Positions 1-5,784 of a DNA stretch of 6,174 nt are shown one piece after another. The position numbers were made by a program, and so were the translations under genes. A model generated the notes under the pieces. It saw nothing but the letters and a program-made list of their open reading frames with translations. It had not been told where the DNA came from and made no database searches. The stretch lies in contig NVTH01000030.1 in NCBI GenBank assembly GCA_002401525.1, positions 17,721-23,894 of the forward strand, read 5' to 3'. The DNA is from Moraxellaceae bacterium (lineage in GTDB: Bacteria; Pseudomonadota; Gammaproteobacteria; Pseudomonadales; UBA3067). Within the stretch, counting starts at the first letter, position 1; each line of letters begins with the position of its first letter.

Positions 1-182
1 GGAGAAAGATAGAAACGCATATCAACGTCATGGCGAATGTAGCGAGGCGGCAAATGGTTTAACGCAACGCAGGCTATATCGGCCACACTTTCCGAATCAG
101 TACCATCGGAAACAGCGTCGCGCACCGCCTCCATGACCTGGCCTTCATAATAATTATGGATACTGCCGAATTCGATCGACAT
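1..182 (-). CDS. ComFB-family protein, N-terminal part (truncated by window edge)
   Basis: The reading frame starts at ATG 182-180 and leaves the window open after 60 codons, so the C-terminus is missing. The start is supported by AGAGAGGA at 192-199, 9 nt upstream. The N-terminus contains IHNYYEGQV (residues 8-16), followed by DIACVALNHLPPRYIRHDVD (35-54) and FYLS (57-60). The N-Y-E motif followed by ALNxLPPRYxRHDVDM is the recognisable signature of the ComFB family (late competence development protein ComFB), which in gammaproteobacteria is usually a single-domain protein of about 90-100 residues. The family is named from the Bacillus comF operon. Members in cyanobacteria have been reported as cyclic dinucleotide receptors, so a signalling role is possible here, but nothing in this fragment proves ligand binding. 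There is no signal peptide, so the protein is expected to be cytoplasmic. The gene is the last one on this strand within the window and starts 139 bp after the stop of the GDPD-like gene. Confidence 0.85.
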   Translation of the reverse strand, partial: MSIEFGSIHNYYEGQVMEAVRDAVSDGTDSESVADIACVALNHLPPRYIRHDVDMRFYLS

Positions 183-321
183 GCGCTGCGGTCCTCTCTA
201 CCAGATTATTCTCATACCAAAACCGCGATCGTCTCGGCAATTATTGCTCAGGAAGTCGCTTTAATATTAGTCGAGAAAACAGACTAAGGTTCTCAAATAG
301 TCGCGTACAAGCCGACCCAGA
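183..321. other. Short intergenic region between two minus-strand genes
   Basis: This 139-bp gap separates the GDPD-like stop from the ComFB-like start. No hairpin followed by a T-run was found, so there is no evidence for a factor-independent terminator after the GDPD-like gene. On the minus strand a TTGCCG element followed 18 nt later by TATGAG could be a weak promoter for the ComFB-like gene. Read-through from the upstream gene is equally possible. Confidence 0.4.
192..199 (-). promoter_or_regulatory. Ribosome-binding site of the ComFB-family gene
   Basis: On the minus strand this reads AGAGAGGA and lies 9 nt before the ATG at 182. It fixes the start of the partial gene at the left edge. 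Confidence 0.6.
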
Positions 322-1131
322 TCAATTACGAGCAGAGGCCTGATCAATAATTCTTTGAAGTTTGAGCGCATGGTTGGAAAAAATCCATTCCACCTCGCGG
401 TTTAATTCTCGGAACAAACACGCTTTCGATTTAATAAACCCCGTTCCCAGGGATTGCCCTCTCTGAATATGATTGAGATGCACTTGCTGATTCAACAACA
501 AGAAATGCCCCGTCACGCCACCCAACGCCTCAACCAACGCGTGCTCACTCATTTCCGCTACATTGGCCTCCGCAACATTTAAGAGCGCATCACTCGGCAC
601 AAAACTAACGTGTTTGAACAGCTCAGGACGCAGTGAAATAAAGTGAAAGTCCTGTTTCGGTTGCAAGCTGGCAAATAGCGCTTCCAAGACCTGGCTTTGA
701 TAGTCGGGGCGAGGATAAAGCTCCTCCTTAAGCTCCACCATGTAATGAACCTTCCCCTCGTAACGTTGCAGTAATTCCTCTAAGAACGGGATTTCGGGGA
801 AATCTTTTCGTAACTGGGCAGCCGTAAGCGCCTGAAGGTGCTGCTTACGGCCCATCAAGCGTTGCAAATCAGCATCATGAAACACCACCGGAACCAGATC
901 CTTGGTCCAGCGCACGTCGCACTCCAAACCCCAAACTCGATGTTCAATTAAAGGGTCAAATGCGGCGAAGGTATTTTCTAATACACGCCGATTGTCATGC
1001 TCACCGCGATGAGACACTATTTTACATCGATCAAGGCTTGCCTGGTCCGGGACAGGCTGAGGACGTAGCGCATAATATAAATCGACCGCCTCCATCATCC
1101 CTCGTTGAGCCCACTTAAAATATTGCAACAC
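322..1131 (-). CDS. Glycerophosphodiester phosphodiesterase-like protein (GDPD family)
   Basis: A 269-residue cytoplasmic protein with no signal peptide. GDPD enzymes hydrolyse glycerophosphodiesters to glycerol-3-phosphate and an alcohol using a divalent metal in a TIM barrel. The family's conserved residues are visible in order: HRG at 41-43, ENT at 52-54, ECD at 70-72 (metal-binding acidic pair E70/D72), VFHD at 83-86 (H85 candidate catalytic base), and VELK at 132-135 (E133, K135). The second half is diverged. The usual C-terminal GVDgIiTDxP strand is replaced by VEWIFSNHALKLQ (247-259), so the substrate is uncertain; it could be a lysophospholipase-D-type member or act on another phosphodiester. 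There is an extra 35-40 residues before HRG, and the overall length is close to that of UgpQ (about 250 residues). The start is GTG at 1131, chosen because AAGGA (1139-1143) lies 7 nt upstream and an in-frame stop follows shortly before it. It is transcribed divergently from the gene at 1462. Confidence 0.85.
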   Translation of the reverse strand: MLQYFKWAQRGMMEAVDLYYALRPQPVPDQASLDRCKIVSHRGEHDNRRVLENTFAAFDPLIEHRVWGLECDVRWTKDLVPVVFHDADLQRLMGRKQHLQALTAAQLRKDFPEIPFLEELLQRYEGKVHYMVELKEELYPRPDYQSQVLEALFASLQPKQDFHFISLRPELFKHVSFVPSDALLNVAEANVAEMSEHALVEALGGVTGHFLLLNQQVHLNHIQRGQSLGTGFIKSKACLFRELNREVEWIFSNHALKLQRIIDQASARN

Positions 1132-1138
1132 ACTGTAA

Positions 1139-1143
1139 TCCTT
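1139..1143 (-). promoter_or_regulatory. Ribosome-binding site selecting a GTG start
   Basis: The minus strand reads AAGGA here, 7 nt before the GTG at 1131. The first internal ATG codons (residues 12-13) have no comparable site, so the GTG is the preferred start of the GDPD-like gene. Confidence 0.65.
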
Positions 1144-1203
1144 AATTTATTATTTCACTAACACCCTGACTACCACGACTAATTCACGAATTTTTATTCC
1201 GAC

Positions 1204-1231
1204 TTGACCCCGTGGTTAGACTGAGTATACG
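1204..1231 (+). promoter_or_regulatory. Candidate sigma-70-type promoter for the exported repeat protein gene
   Basis: TTGACC at 1204-1209 matches the -35 consensus at five of six positions. TATACG at 1226-1231, 16 nt later, matches the -10 consensus at four of six. Transcription from here would give a leader of about 220 nt before the GTG at 1462, which would include the CCTCTA/TAGAGG inverted repeat. Nearer alternatives are poorer. This is inferred from consensus matching only. Confidence 0.3.
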
Positions 1232-1446
1232 TAGAGCCCCAGCACAGGTAGACTGTGTTTACCCGCCTTCATTTAACAAAAAACACATTAGACTTGCTTG
1301 TTGTAACGCAAAGACACAATAACGCAATTGTATTAATCCTCTAAGCCGTTGAAAATACGTCGTAAATCTAGAGGCAAAACATCCCCAGCCAATTTACTTT
1401 TGCACTAGAAAAAAAATGCCAAAAGCCAATCAAATCAAATAGTTAT

Positions 1447-1453
1447 AAGAGGG
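1447..1453 (+). promoter_or_regulatory. Ribosome-binding site selecting a GTG start
   Basis: AAGAGGG lies 8 nt before GTG 1462. The next in-frame ATG at 1480 would be 26 nt away, too far for this site, so GTG is taken as the start. Confidence 0.6.
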
Positions 1454-1461
1454 TAAAGAAC

Positions 1462-2838
1462 GTGATAATAAAAAAGACAATGCCGTATGGGTTTGTCCTC
1501 ACACTGCTATTTAGCCAAACACTGCTATTTAGCCAAACATTGTTATTTAGCCAACTAGTTTGGGCCGAAAGCCCAGCAAGAACTAGCTTTAACCAAGCAG
1601 TTGCTCTCTACCAAGAAGGCCTGATTAGCTGCCGAGAAGCTCATAAGCTTAGAGCATCCGACCTTAACCGGGCCAAGAAATTATTTCAAAAATACGAGGC
1701 GGCGAAAAATAAGGCGACTGACCTATCACCACAAATCCTCACCACCAAGGAATTTAATATTGACCGAAATATTAAGCTCTGTGAACAAGCCAAAGCCGAC
1801 ATTCTACGAAGTGAAGCAATTCCTGTCATCGAAACCGCCATCGACCTATGCAAAAGCAGTAAATCCGCACTGTTAAAGTCAAAAACCGAGCAATCTCGTC
1901 ATTTGTATAATCAGTATTTAAGCCAAAAGCAAAAAGCCTTCGAATTAGCCACCGACGTTATCAAAGTCCAATCGATTCGACTCAACATCGCTCGTTGTGA
2001 CAAATTCGAAAATAAACTCAACAAGTCAGAAATCGCGCTCGCATCATTAAATCAAAAGATATCGACCGAGAAATCCAAAGCGTCGAAGTCCTACCAACTC
2101 TGCAAACAAGGCATCAAATCCAGCGATACCGCCAGCAACCGCTCATCCGGCACCGCGAAGGCCAAACAATTACTCGCTCAATCCAAGGTCCAACTCGCAT
2201 CAGTCGGAATATCAACACTGAAATCAATCAAGTTATTTAGCGATTCGAAGCTAGGCAAAAACCTTTTGAAGGAAATGGGACACTCAGAACAGTGTCAAAC
2301 CAAGCTTTCAAAATCAATCGAAAACAAAGACGTATTACTTGCTGAAGAAGAAAAAACACAACGCGCTAACCAGCTCGCGCAAAAAGCCAAAGCCGAAAAA
2401 GCCGAGCAGCAAAAAGCGTTATATCAAAAAATCCTCTATCAAAAAACTCAAGAACAAAAACTTGTTCAAGCTGAAAAAGCTAAAAATCCCCCGCAAAAAC
2501 CAGCCGCCGAGTCAGCAGCGGAAAATTCGGTTAATAAAACCCCAAACAACAATTCGACTAACAGCCGCGATAAAGTCAAAAAAGAAGCCCGCCCCAAAAG
2601 CAAACCAATGGCAACGGAAGTAGCGAAGAAAAAATGGGCACCGAAGCGAGACTGGACCAATCTGGTAGCAGATATTCAAACTCAAAAACAGAGTTCGTTG
2701 AGTTCCGATCTTTCTGACGATGACGAAGACGAAGACGAAGACGAAGATTTTGACGAAGATGAAGAAGATTTCGACGAATCAAAATCCGCCCAAAAAAAAT
2801 CAGGCCTAATTAGAGATTGGACGCAACTGGTTAGATAG
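1462..2838 (+). CDS. Predicted exported, cysteine-paired repeat protein with coiled-coil and acidic C-terminal tract; function unknown
   Basis: I do not recognise this 458-residue protein. Residues 1-35 form a Sec-type signal peptide: KK at 4-5, a hydrophobic core containing TLLFSQ three times (14-31), and a likely cut after VWA at 33-35. The mature part is rich in Lys, Ser, Ala and Gln. It has exactly six cysteines, falling in three pairs: C57/C107, C130/C179 and C214/C278. Within the first two pairs a related helix-like segment sits at similar positions (AKKLFQKY at 71-78, SRHLYNQY at 145-152), suggesting three diverged helical-hairpin units each closed by a disulfide. Residues 288-342 are charged and alanine/glutamine-rich like a coiled coil (LYQK repeated at 320-328). 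A Pro/Asn-rich linker (343-385) follows. The end holds RDWTNLV (396-402), an almost pure Asp/Glu tract (419-439) and RDWTQLVR as the last eight residues. A TolA-like or envelope-scaffold role is conceivable but unproven. The gene has a GTG start and converges on dinG. Confidence 0.8.
   Translation: MIIKKTMPYGFVLTLLFSQTLLFSQTLLFSQLVWAESPARTSFNQAVALYQEGLISCREAHKLRASDLNRAKKLFQKYEAAKNKATDLSPQILTTKEFNIDRNIKLCEQAKADILRSEAIPVIETAIDLCKSSKSALLKSKTEQSRHLYNQYLSQKQKAFELATDVIKVQSIRLNIARCDKFENKLNKSEIALASLNQKISTEKSKASKSYQLCKQGIKSSDTASNRSSGTAKAKQLLAQSKVQLASVGISTLKSIKLFSDSKLGKNLLKEMGHSEQCQTKLSKSIENKDVLLAEEEKTQRANQLAQKAKAEKAEQQKALYQKILYQKTQEQKLVQAEKAKNPPQKPAAESAAENSVNKTPNNNSTNSRDKVKKEARPKSKPMATEVAKKKWAPKRDWTNLVADIQTQKQSSLSSDLSDDDEDEDEDEDFDEDEEDFDESKSAQKKSGLIRDWTQLVR
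1501..1554 (+). repeat. Three tandem 18-bp repeats inside the signal peptide code
   Basis: Units at 1501-1518, 1519-1536 and 1537-1554 each encode T-L-L-F-S-Q. The first two are identical (ACACTGCTATTTAGCCAA). The third differs at two positions, both silent changes of a Leu codon (CTG to TTG and CTA to TTA). The array lengthens the hydrophobic core of the signal peptide while keeping the frame. Confidence 0.95.
2722..2745 (+). repeat. GACGAA hexanucleotide repeat encoding an Asp-Glu tract
   Basis: Four perfect tandem copies of GACGAA encode Asp-Glu four times (residues 421-428). Decayed versions continue to about 2775. The array lies within the acidic C-terminal part of the exported protein. 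Its hexamer unit keeps the reading frame if copy number changes. Confidence 0.95.
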
Positions 2839-2857
2839 CCTAAACCGATTAGTCAGA

Positions 2858-2892
2858 CCTAAGCCGGTGGGTCAATTTAACACCGGTTTAGG
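2858..2892. terminator. Hairpin between convergent genes, possible bidirectional terminator
   Basis: CCTAAGCCGGTG (2858-2869) pairs with CACCGGTTTAGG (2881-2892) to form a 12-bp stem with one G-U wobble and an 11-nt loop. It lies between the stop of the plus-strand gene (2838) and the stop of dinG (2897), as expected for a shared terminator. Neither side has a run of T after the stem, so it does not fit the classical intrinsic terminator. It may act with Rho or mainly stabilise the 3' ends. A second copy of the left arm (CCTAAACCG, 2839-2847) can pair perfectly with 2884-2892 and would compete. Confidence 0.5.
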
Positions 2893-2896
2893 GGAG

Positions 2897-5062
2897 CTAA
2901 TAAACTTCTTCTAGCGCTGGACTCAAAGCCTTTCCGAGATTCAACCGGTACGGCGGTAGCGCTTTAATCATCGTGCCACCGTAACGCCGAGTGATCAGTC
3001 GTCGATCCAACACCGTAATTTGACCATTATCATCCTCACGCCGAATTAACCGCCCGCAAGTTTGAATTAGCTTCATTGTAGCATCGGGTATAGACACCTC
3101 TGCAAAGGGGTTTTTGCCTTGTTTCTCCAACCACTCATAGGTCGCTGCAACCACCGGTTCGTCCGGCACAGCGAACGGAATACGAGCGATCACCACATGA
3201 GACAAATATTTGCCGGGCAAATCCACCCCCTCAGAAAAGCTCGCCAACCCAAAAATGATCGAACCTCGGCCCAAATCTATTCGCTCGCGATGAAGGTTTA
3301 AAATTTCTTGTTTTGAATGCCCGCCTTGGATAAGAATTCGGTCTTTAACAAAAACCGGCAGACTCTCATACACATCGTGCATTTGTTTTTTGGCAGTAAA
3401 CACCACCAAACACGCCTCATCCTCCTGCAAACAGTTTTTTACAAAGTGGGCCACTAACTCACTGTGTTGAGCACCATCGGTTGGATCACAATCCAGCTTA
3501 GGGACATTCAAAACCGCCTGCTGCGAATAATTAAATAGGCTCGGCACAATCTCACGATGACTGCCACTTGGCACGCCACTGCGCATCACAAAACGATCAA
3601 AGGTGCCCATCGGAGCCAGCGTCGCTGACGTTAAAACCGCACCATGACAGCGCTGCCAAACAAATTGATCGAGTATTTCACCCGGAAACACCGGGCTGCA
3701 ATTTATTTCAAACTCATCCTGATTATCAAAGTTCAACAACTCAATCCATTTCGCTTGGGGCGCCAGGCTCTCTTCAGGCTTACTGTAGGCATCCCATAAT
3801 TGATAAGCAGTCTCGGCTCGGGCCGCATGTTGCGCAAACAGTGGATGCCACACTTCCGCATCCGCTTTAGTGATATCCCCGCGCCCCACTTCAATGATGT
3901 CCTTAAACTCATCAGCAATCACCGTCACGCCACGGTTGAGGCGCACAAACAGCAGGGAGAAATTCGCACTGTGCTGCATTAACGACTCGGGCACCTCGCC
4001 ATTCTCAAATCGATAACTAGGATCCGAATTTGATTTGGAGTTTTGGGGTTCAGAAAATAAAGGTTCAATCATACTCGCCAAAATGGACATCTCGGCACTG
4101 ATTTGTTGCAACAGTTTCGGCAACTTTTTCAGTTGGTCCGTAATCAACGCTTCTGCTGAGCAAATCTTCTCAACCTGAGTCAGCTGTTGTTCAATCTGAT
4201 GAATCCATTGCTGACTATTGTGAGTACGAAAACTCAGCGCAAAATGATTCAGCGCCTTTTCGGGCAAGTGATGGGCTTCGTCAAAGATATAAATCGATTC
4301 CTCTGGAGCAGGCAGAATAGTTCCTCCCCCCAGCGCCACGTCCGCCAACACTAAATCGTGATTCGCCACCACACACTGCACTTCCTCCAGCTCTTTACGC
4401 GCGTTGAAATACGGGCATTCATCAATGTGAGGGCAACGTCGTCCACTGCAGTCAAAGTGACTCGCGGTGACACGGTGCCATGTCTTGCCATCCAAAGCGT
4501 CGCTCCAATTATCGCGATCGCCATCCCAATCATTGCTATCAAATGAATTTTTGAGTTCGGTATACAGCGCTCGCTCATCAGATTCAATCTGGTTATTGCC
4601 CGACAATAGAAAATCAATGCTCGACTGCCGACTGGACTCGTCCAGAACATTACACAGTGTGGTTAATTTGCTGACGCACAAATAACGTCCACGCCCCTTC
4701 GCCAGCGCATAGCTGAACAGTAATTTGGAGCTCCGTAATATATTCGGCAGGTCGCGATAAACGATCTGCTCTTGCAAGTTGACCGTCGCAGTCGAAATAA
4801 TGATTTTTTTGCCCTGAGCAATCGCCACTGGCAACGCCGCGATTATGTAAGCGACTGTTTTTCCGGTCCCAGTGGGCGCTTCCACTAGACACACCGGCTC
4901 GCCAGAGCTTCTGACACCCGCCTCATCGGTTTCCAATTGAGCCAAAGAGTTAGCGATTGCAGCGATCATTCGCTTCTGCCCAGGCCTCGCGGTTAACTCA
5001 TTGGATTTTAGATAAAAACTATAGGCGCTCTGTATTTCAAGCTTGAGCTCGTCCGATAACAT
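2897..5062 (-). CDS. dinG: ATP-dependent DNA helicase DinG
   Basis: A superfamily 2, XPD-like 5'-3' helicase of 721 residues, close to the 716 of E. coli DinG, the structure-unwinding helicase linked to R-loop and replication-conflict repair. Counting from the ATG, motifs occur in order: RPGQ at 26-29, Walker A APTGTGKT at 62-69 (K68), STATVNLQEQ at 90-99, DEAH at 261-264, TSAT at 478-481, GLASFSEGVDLPG at 605-617, and motif VI QTCGRLIRR at 667-675. Four cysteines suited to a 4Fe-4S cluster are present: C129 (in GRGRYLC), C205, C210 and C216 (CSGRRCPHIDEC). This full set, with the iron-sulfur and arch domains, marks DinG rather than the shorter YoaA, though family-level confusion is possible. 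The ATG at 5062 is preferred over the in-frame GTG at 5068 because GCGGA (5072-5076) is 9 nt from the ATG but only 3 nt from the GTG. All motifs look intact. It appears to be transcribed alone, from a TATAAT box at 5093-5098. Confidence 0.95.
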   Translation of the reverse strand: MLSDELKLEIQSAYSFYLKSNELTARPGQKRMIAAIANSLAQLETDEAGVRSSGEPVCLVEAPTGTGKTVAYIIAALPVAIAQGKKIIISTATVNLQEQIVYRDLPNILRSSKLLFSYALAKGRGRYLCVSKLTTLCNVLDESSRQSSIDFLLSGNNQIESDERALYTELKNSFDSNDWDGDRDNWSDALDGKTWHRVTASHFDCSGRRCPHIDECPYFNARKELEEVQCVVANHDLVLADVALGGGTILPAPEESIYIFDEAHHLPEKALNHFALSFRTHNSQQWIHQIEQQLTQVEKICSAEALITDQLKKLPKLLQQISAEMSILASMIEPLFSEPQNSKSNSDPSYRFENGEVPESLMQHSANFSLLFVRLNRGVTVIADEFKDIIEVGRGDITKADAEVWHPLFAQHAARAETAYQLWDAYSKPEESLAPQAKWIELLNFDNQDEFEINCSPVFPGEILDQFVWQRCHGAVLTSATLAPMGTFDRFVMRSGVPSGSHREIVPSLFNYSQQAVLNVPKLDCDPTDGAQHSELVAHFVKNCLQEDEACLVVFTAKKQMHDVYESLPVFVKDRILIQGGHSKQEILNLHRERIDLGRGSIIFGLASFSEGVDLPGKYLSHVVIARIPFAVPDEPVVAATYEWLEKQGKNPFAEVSIPDATMKLIQTCGRLIRREDDNGQITVLDRRLITRRYGGTMIKALPPYRLNLGKALSPALEEVY

Positions 5063-5092
5063 GTACACTAGTCCGCGAAAAAGAATCGGCAG

Positions 5093-5098
5093 ATTATA
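5093..5098 (-). promoter_or_regulatory. Candidate -10 element of dinG
   Basis: The minus strand reads TATAAT, a perfect -10 hexamer, about 30 nt before the dinG start. No credible -35 is found at 15-18 nt spacing, so the promoter may depend on an activator or the match may be fortuitous. An imperfect LexA-like sequence lies just upstream at 5101-5116. Confidence 0.4.
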
Positions 5099-5185
5099 AT
5101 CTAAATCAAGACACAGTGGTTTTATTTGCGCGAGTATAAAGCGCCTACAGTCCCCTAGAGAAGACTCTAAGGCTCAGTTAAGGGT

Positions 5186-5227
5186 TTGTTGGGGTTTACT
5201 TGGAGCTTGTTGGGGAGCTATTTGGAA
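5186..5227 (+). repeat. Imperfect 21-bp tandem repeat, G/T-rich
   Basis: TTGTTGGGG occurs at 5186-5194 and again at 5207-5215, and each copy is followed by a diverged half containing a TTGGA-like end. The period is 21 bp. It lies between dinG and the small exported protein gene and has no coding context. Confidence 0.6.
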
Positions 5228-5317
5228 GGGTACTGAAATTAACGTTGAAAGCCCGGGACTGAGGCTGGATTTTGAAGCTCGACATTAAGAGCCGAGCGCG
5301 ATATAGAACTTAAACGC

Positions 5318-5713
5318 TTAAAACTTCATTTTTACTGACATAATCAGCCTATGAGAGCTGGCTCTTAAGCCATAACGAGACTCTTTGAAAAATTTACTTA
5401 AGGCAGCCTTGCTAGCAGAGTGCTCTTTTTTCTCTTCTTGCGCTTGATCGCCGCTTAGAGAAGCCTTTCTATCCTGGCGCTTAGCTTTCTTCCAAAGGCT
5501 GCGCAACGCTCGATCCCAACCCCTCGCTTTCATTTCCTCAAGTGCAGAATCGTAGCTGTCCATATTGTCACACTGTTTGCTGTAGGTAGGGCTGCTTTGG
5601 AAGTTAAGTGCGCCGCAAAATGCCATATCGTAGCTATCTGCCAATCCGGCGGAAGCATTCGTCCCAGAAAAGAGCATCAATATCGCTAAACTGCTTACCA
5701 TCAACTTCATCAT
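5318..5713 (-). CDS. Small predicted exported protein, function unknown
   Basis: A 131-residue protein that I do not recognise. It begins MMKLMVSSLAILMLFSG and has a likely Sec cleavage after ASA (20-22). The mature N-terminus has one cysteine pair (C33 and C48) that could form a disulfide after export. The middle (62-97) is strongly charged and helix-like (WDRALRSLWKKAKRQDRK). The C-terminal residues LIMSVKMKF place hydrophobic residues at positions -1, -3, -5, -7 and -9 and end in Phe, the pattern of an outer-membrane beta-signal, although the protein looks too short and too basic for a barrel. The start is one of two consecutive ATG codons (5713 or 5710); a weak GGTAG (5720-5724) precedes them by 6 or 9 nt. 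Signal peptide, cysteine pair and a promoter upstream support it as a real gene. It lies on the same strand as dinG but about 250 bp upstream of it, so co-transcription is uncertain. Confidence 0.65.
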   Translation of the reverse strand: MMKLMVSSLAILMLFSGTNASAGLADSYDMAFCGALNFQSSPTYSKQCDNMDSYDSALEEMKARGWDRALRSLWKKAKRQDRKASLSGDQAQEEKKEHSASKAALSKFFKESRYGLRASSHRLIMSVKMKF

Positions 5714-5755
5714 TATCTACTACCAAAGTCAGTGTTATTTTAAGTTTTGCTTAGT

Positions 5756-5784
5756 ATTATGTTAGTCCTCACTCACATTTTAAA
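5756..5784 (-). promoter_or_regulatory. Candidate promoter of the small exported protein gene
   Basis: On the minus strand CATAAT (5756-5761, five of six to the -10 consensus) is preceded 17 nt upstream by TTTAAA (5779-5784, four of six to the -35 consensus). The start would lie about 36 nt before the ATG at 5713. The -35 lies inside an 18-bp palindrome, which could place it under repressor or activator control. Inferred from consensus only. Confidence 0.35.

Larger units (their letters stand above)
1132..1461. other. Divergent intergenic region, 330 bp, no gene seen
   Basis: This gap separates the divergent GDPD-like gene and the exported repeat protein gene, and must carry the promoters of both. 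I see a candidate plus-strand promoter at 1204-1231, three TAGACT motifs at 1217, 1249 and 1289, a CACAG-5-CTGTG inverted repeat at 1243-1257, and a distant CCTCTA/TAGAGG inverted repeat (1338-1343 with 1369-1374). The last could fold in the leader of the plus-strand gene. No open frame with a start and a ribosome-binding site is present. Confidence 0.5.
5069..5317. other. Intergenic region between dinG and the small exported protein gene
   Basis: This 249-bp gap holds the dinG leader and candidate -10 box. It also has a small bulged hairpin (CCTAGAG at 5154-5160 with CTCTAAGG at 5165-5172) and a G/T-rich pair of 21-bp imperfect repeats (5186-5227). No hairpin followed by a T-run was found downstream of the small gene's stop at 5318. 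No gene with a start and ribosome-binding site was found. Confidence 0.4.

Noticed and set aside
1501..1554. CRISPR-like or mobile repeat
   Set aside because: The units are adjacent with no spacers, are in frame, and encode part of a signal peptide.
2339..2623. 94-codon lysine-rich frame on the plus strand
   Set aside because: It lies wholly inside the exported protein gene in another frame. Its lysine richness follows from the A-rich codons of the real gene.
2466..2782. Two hydrophobic or arginine-rich minus-strand frames
   Set aside because: They are antisense shadows of the Lys/Ala-rich and Asp/Glu-rich code, without ribosome-binding sites.
4351..4892. Several 60-100-codon frames on both strands inside dinG
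   Set aside because: dinG is intact with all helicase motifs throughout this part, so these are out-of-frame shadows.
5154..5172. Intrinsic terminator downstream of the small exported gene
   Set aside because: The stem is short with a bulge, lies about 145 bp after the stop, and no T-run follows on the minus strand.
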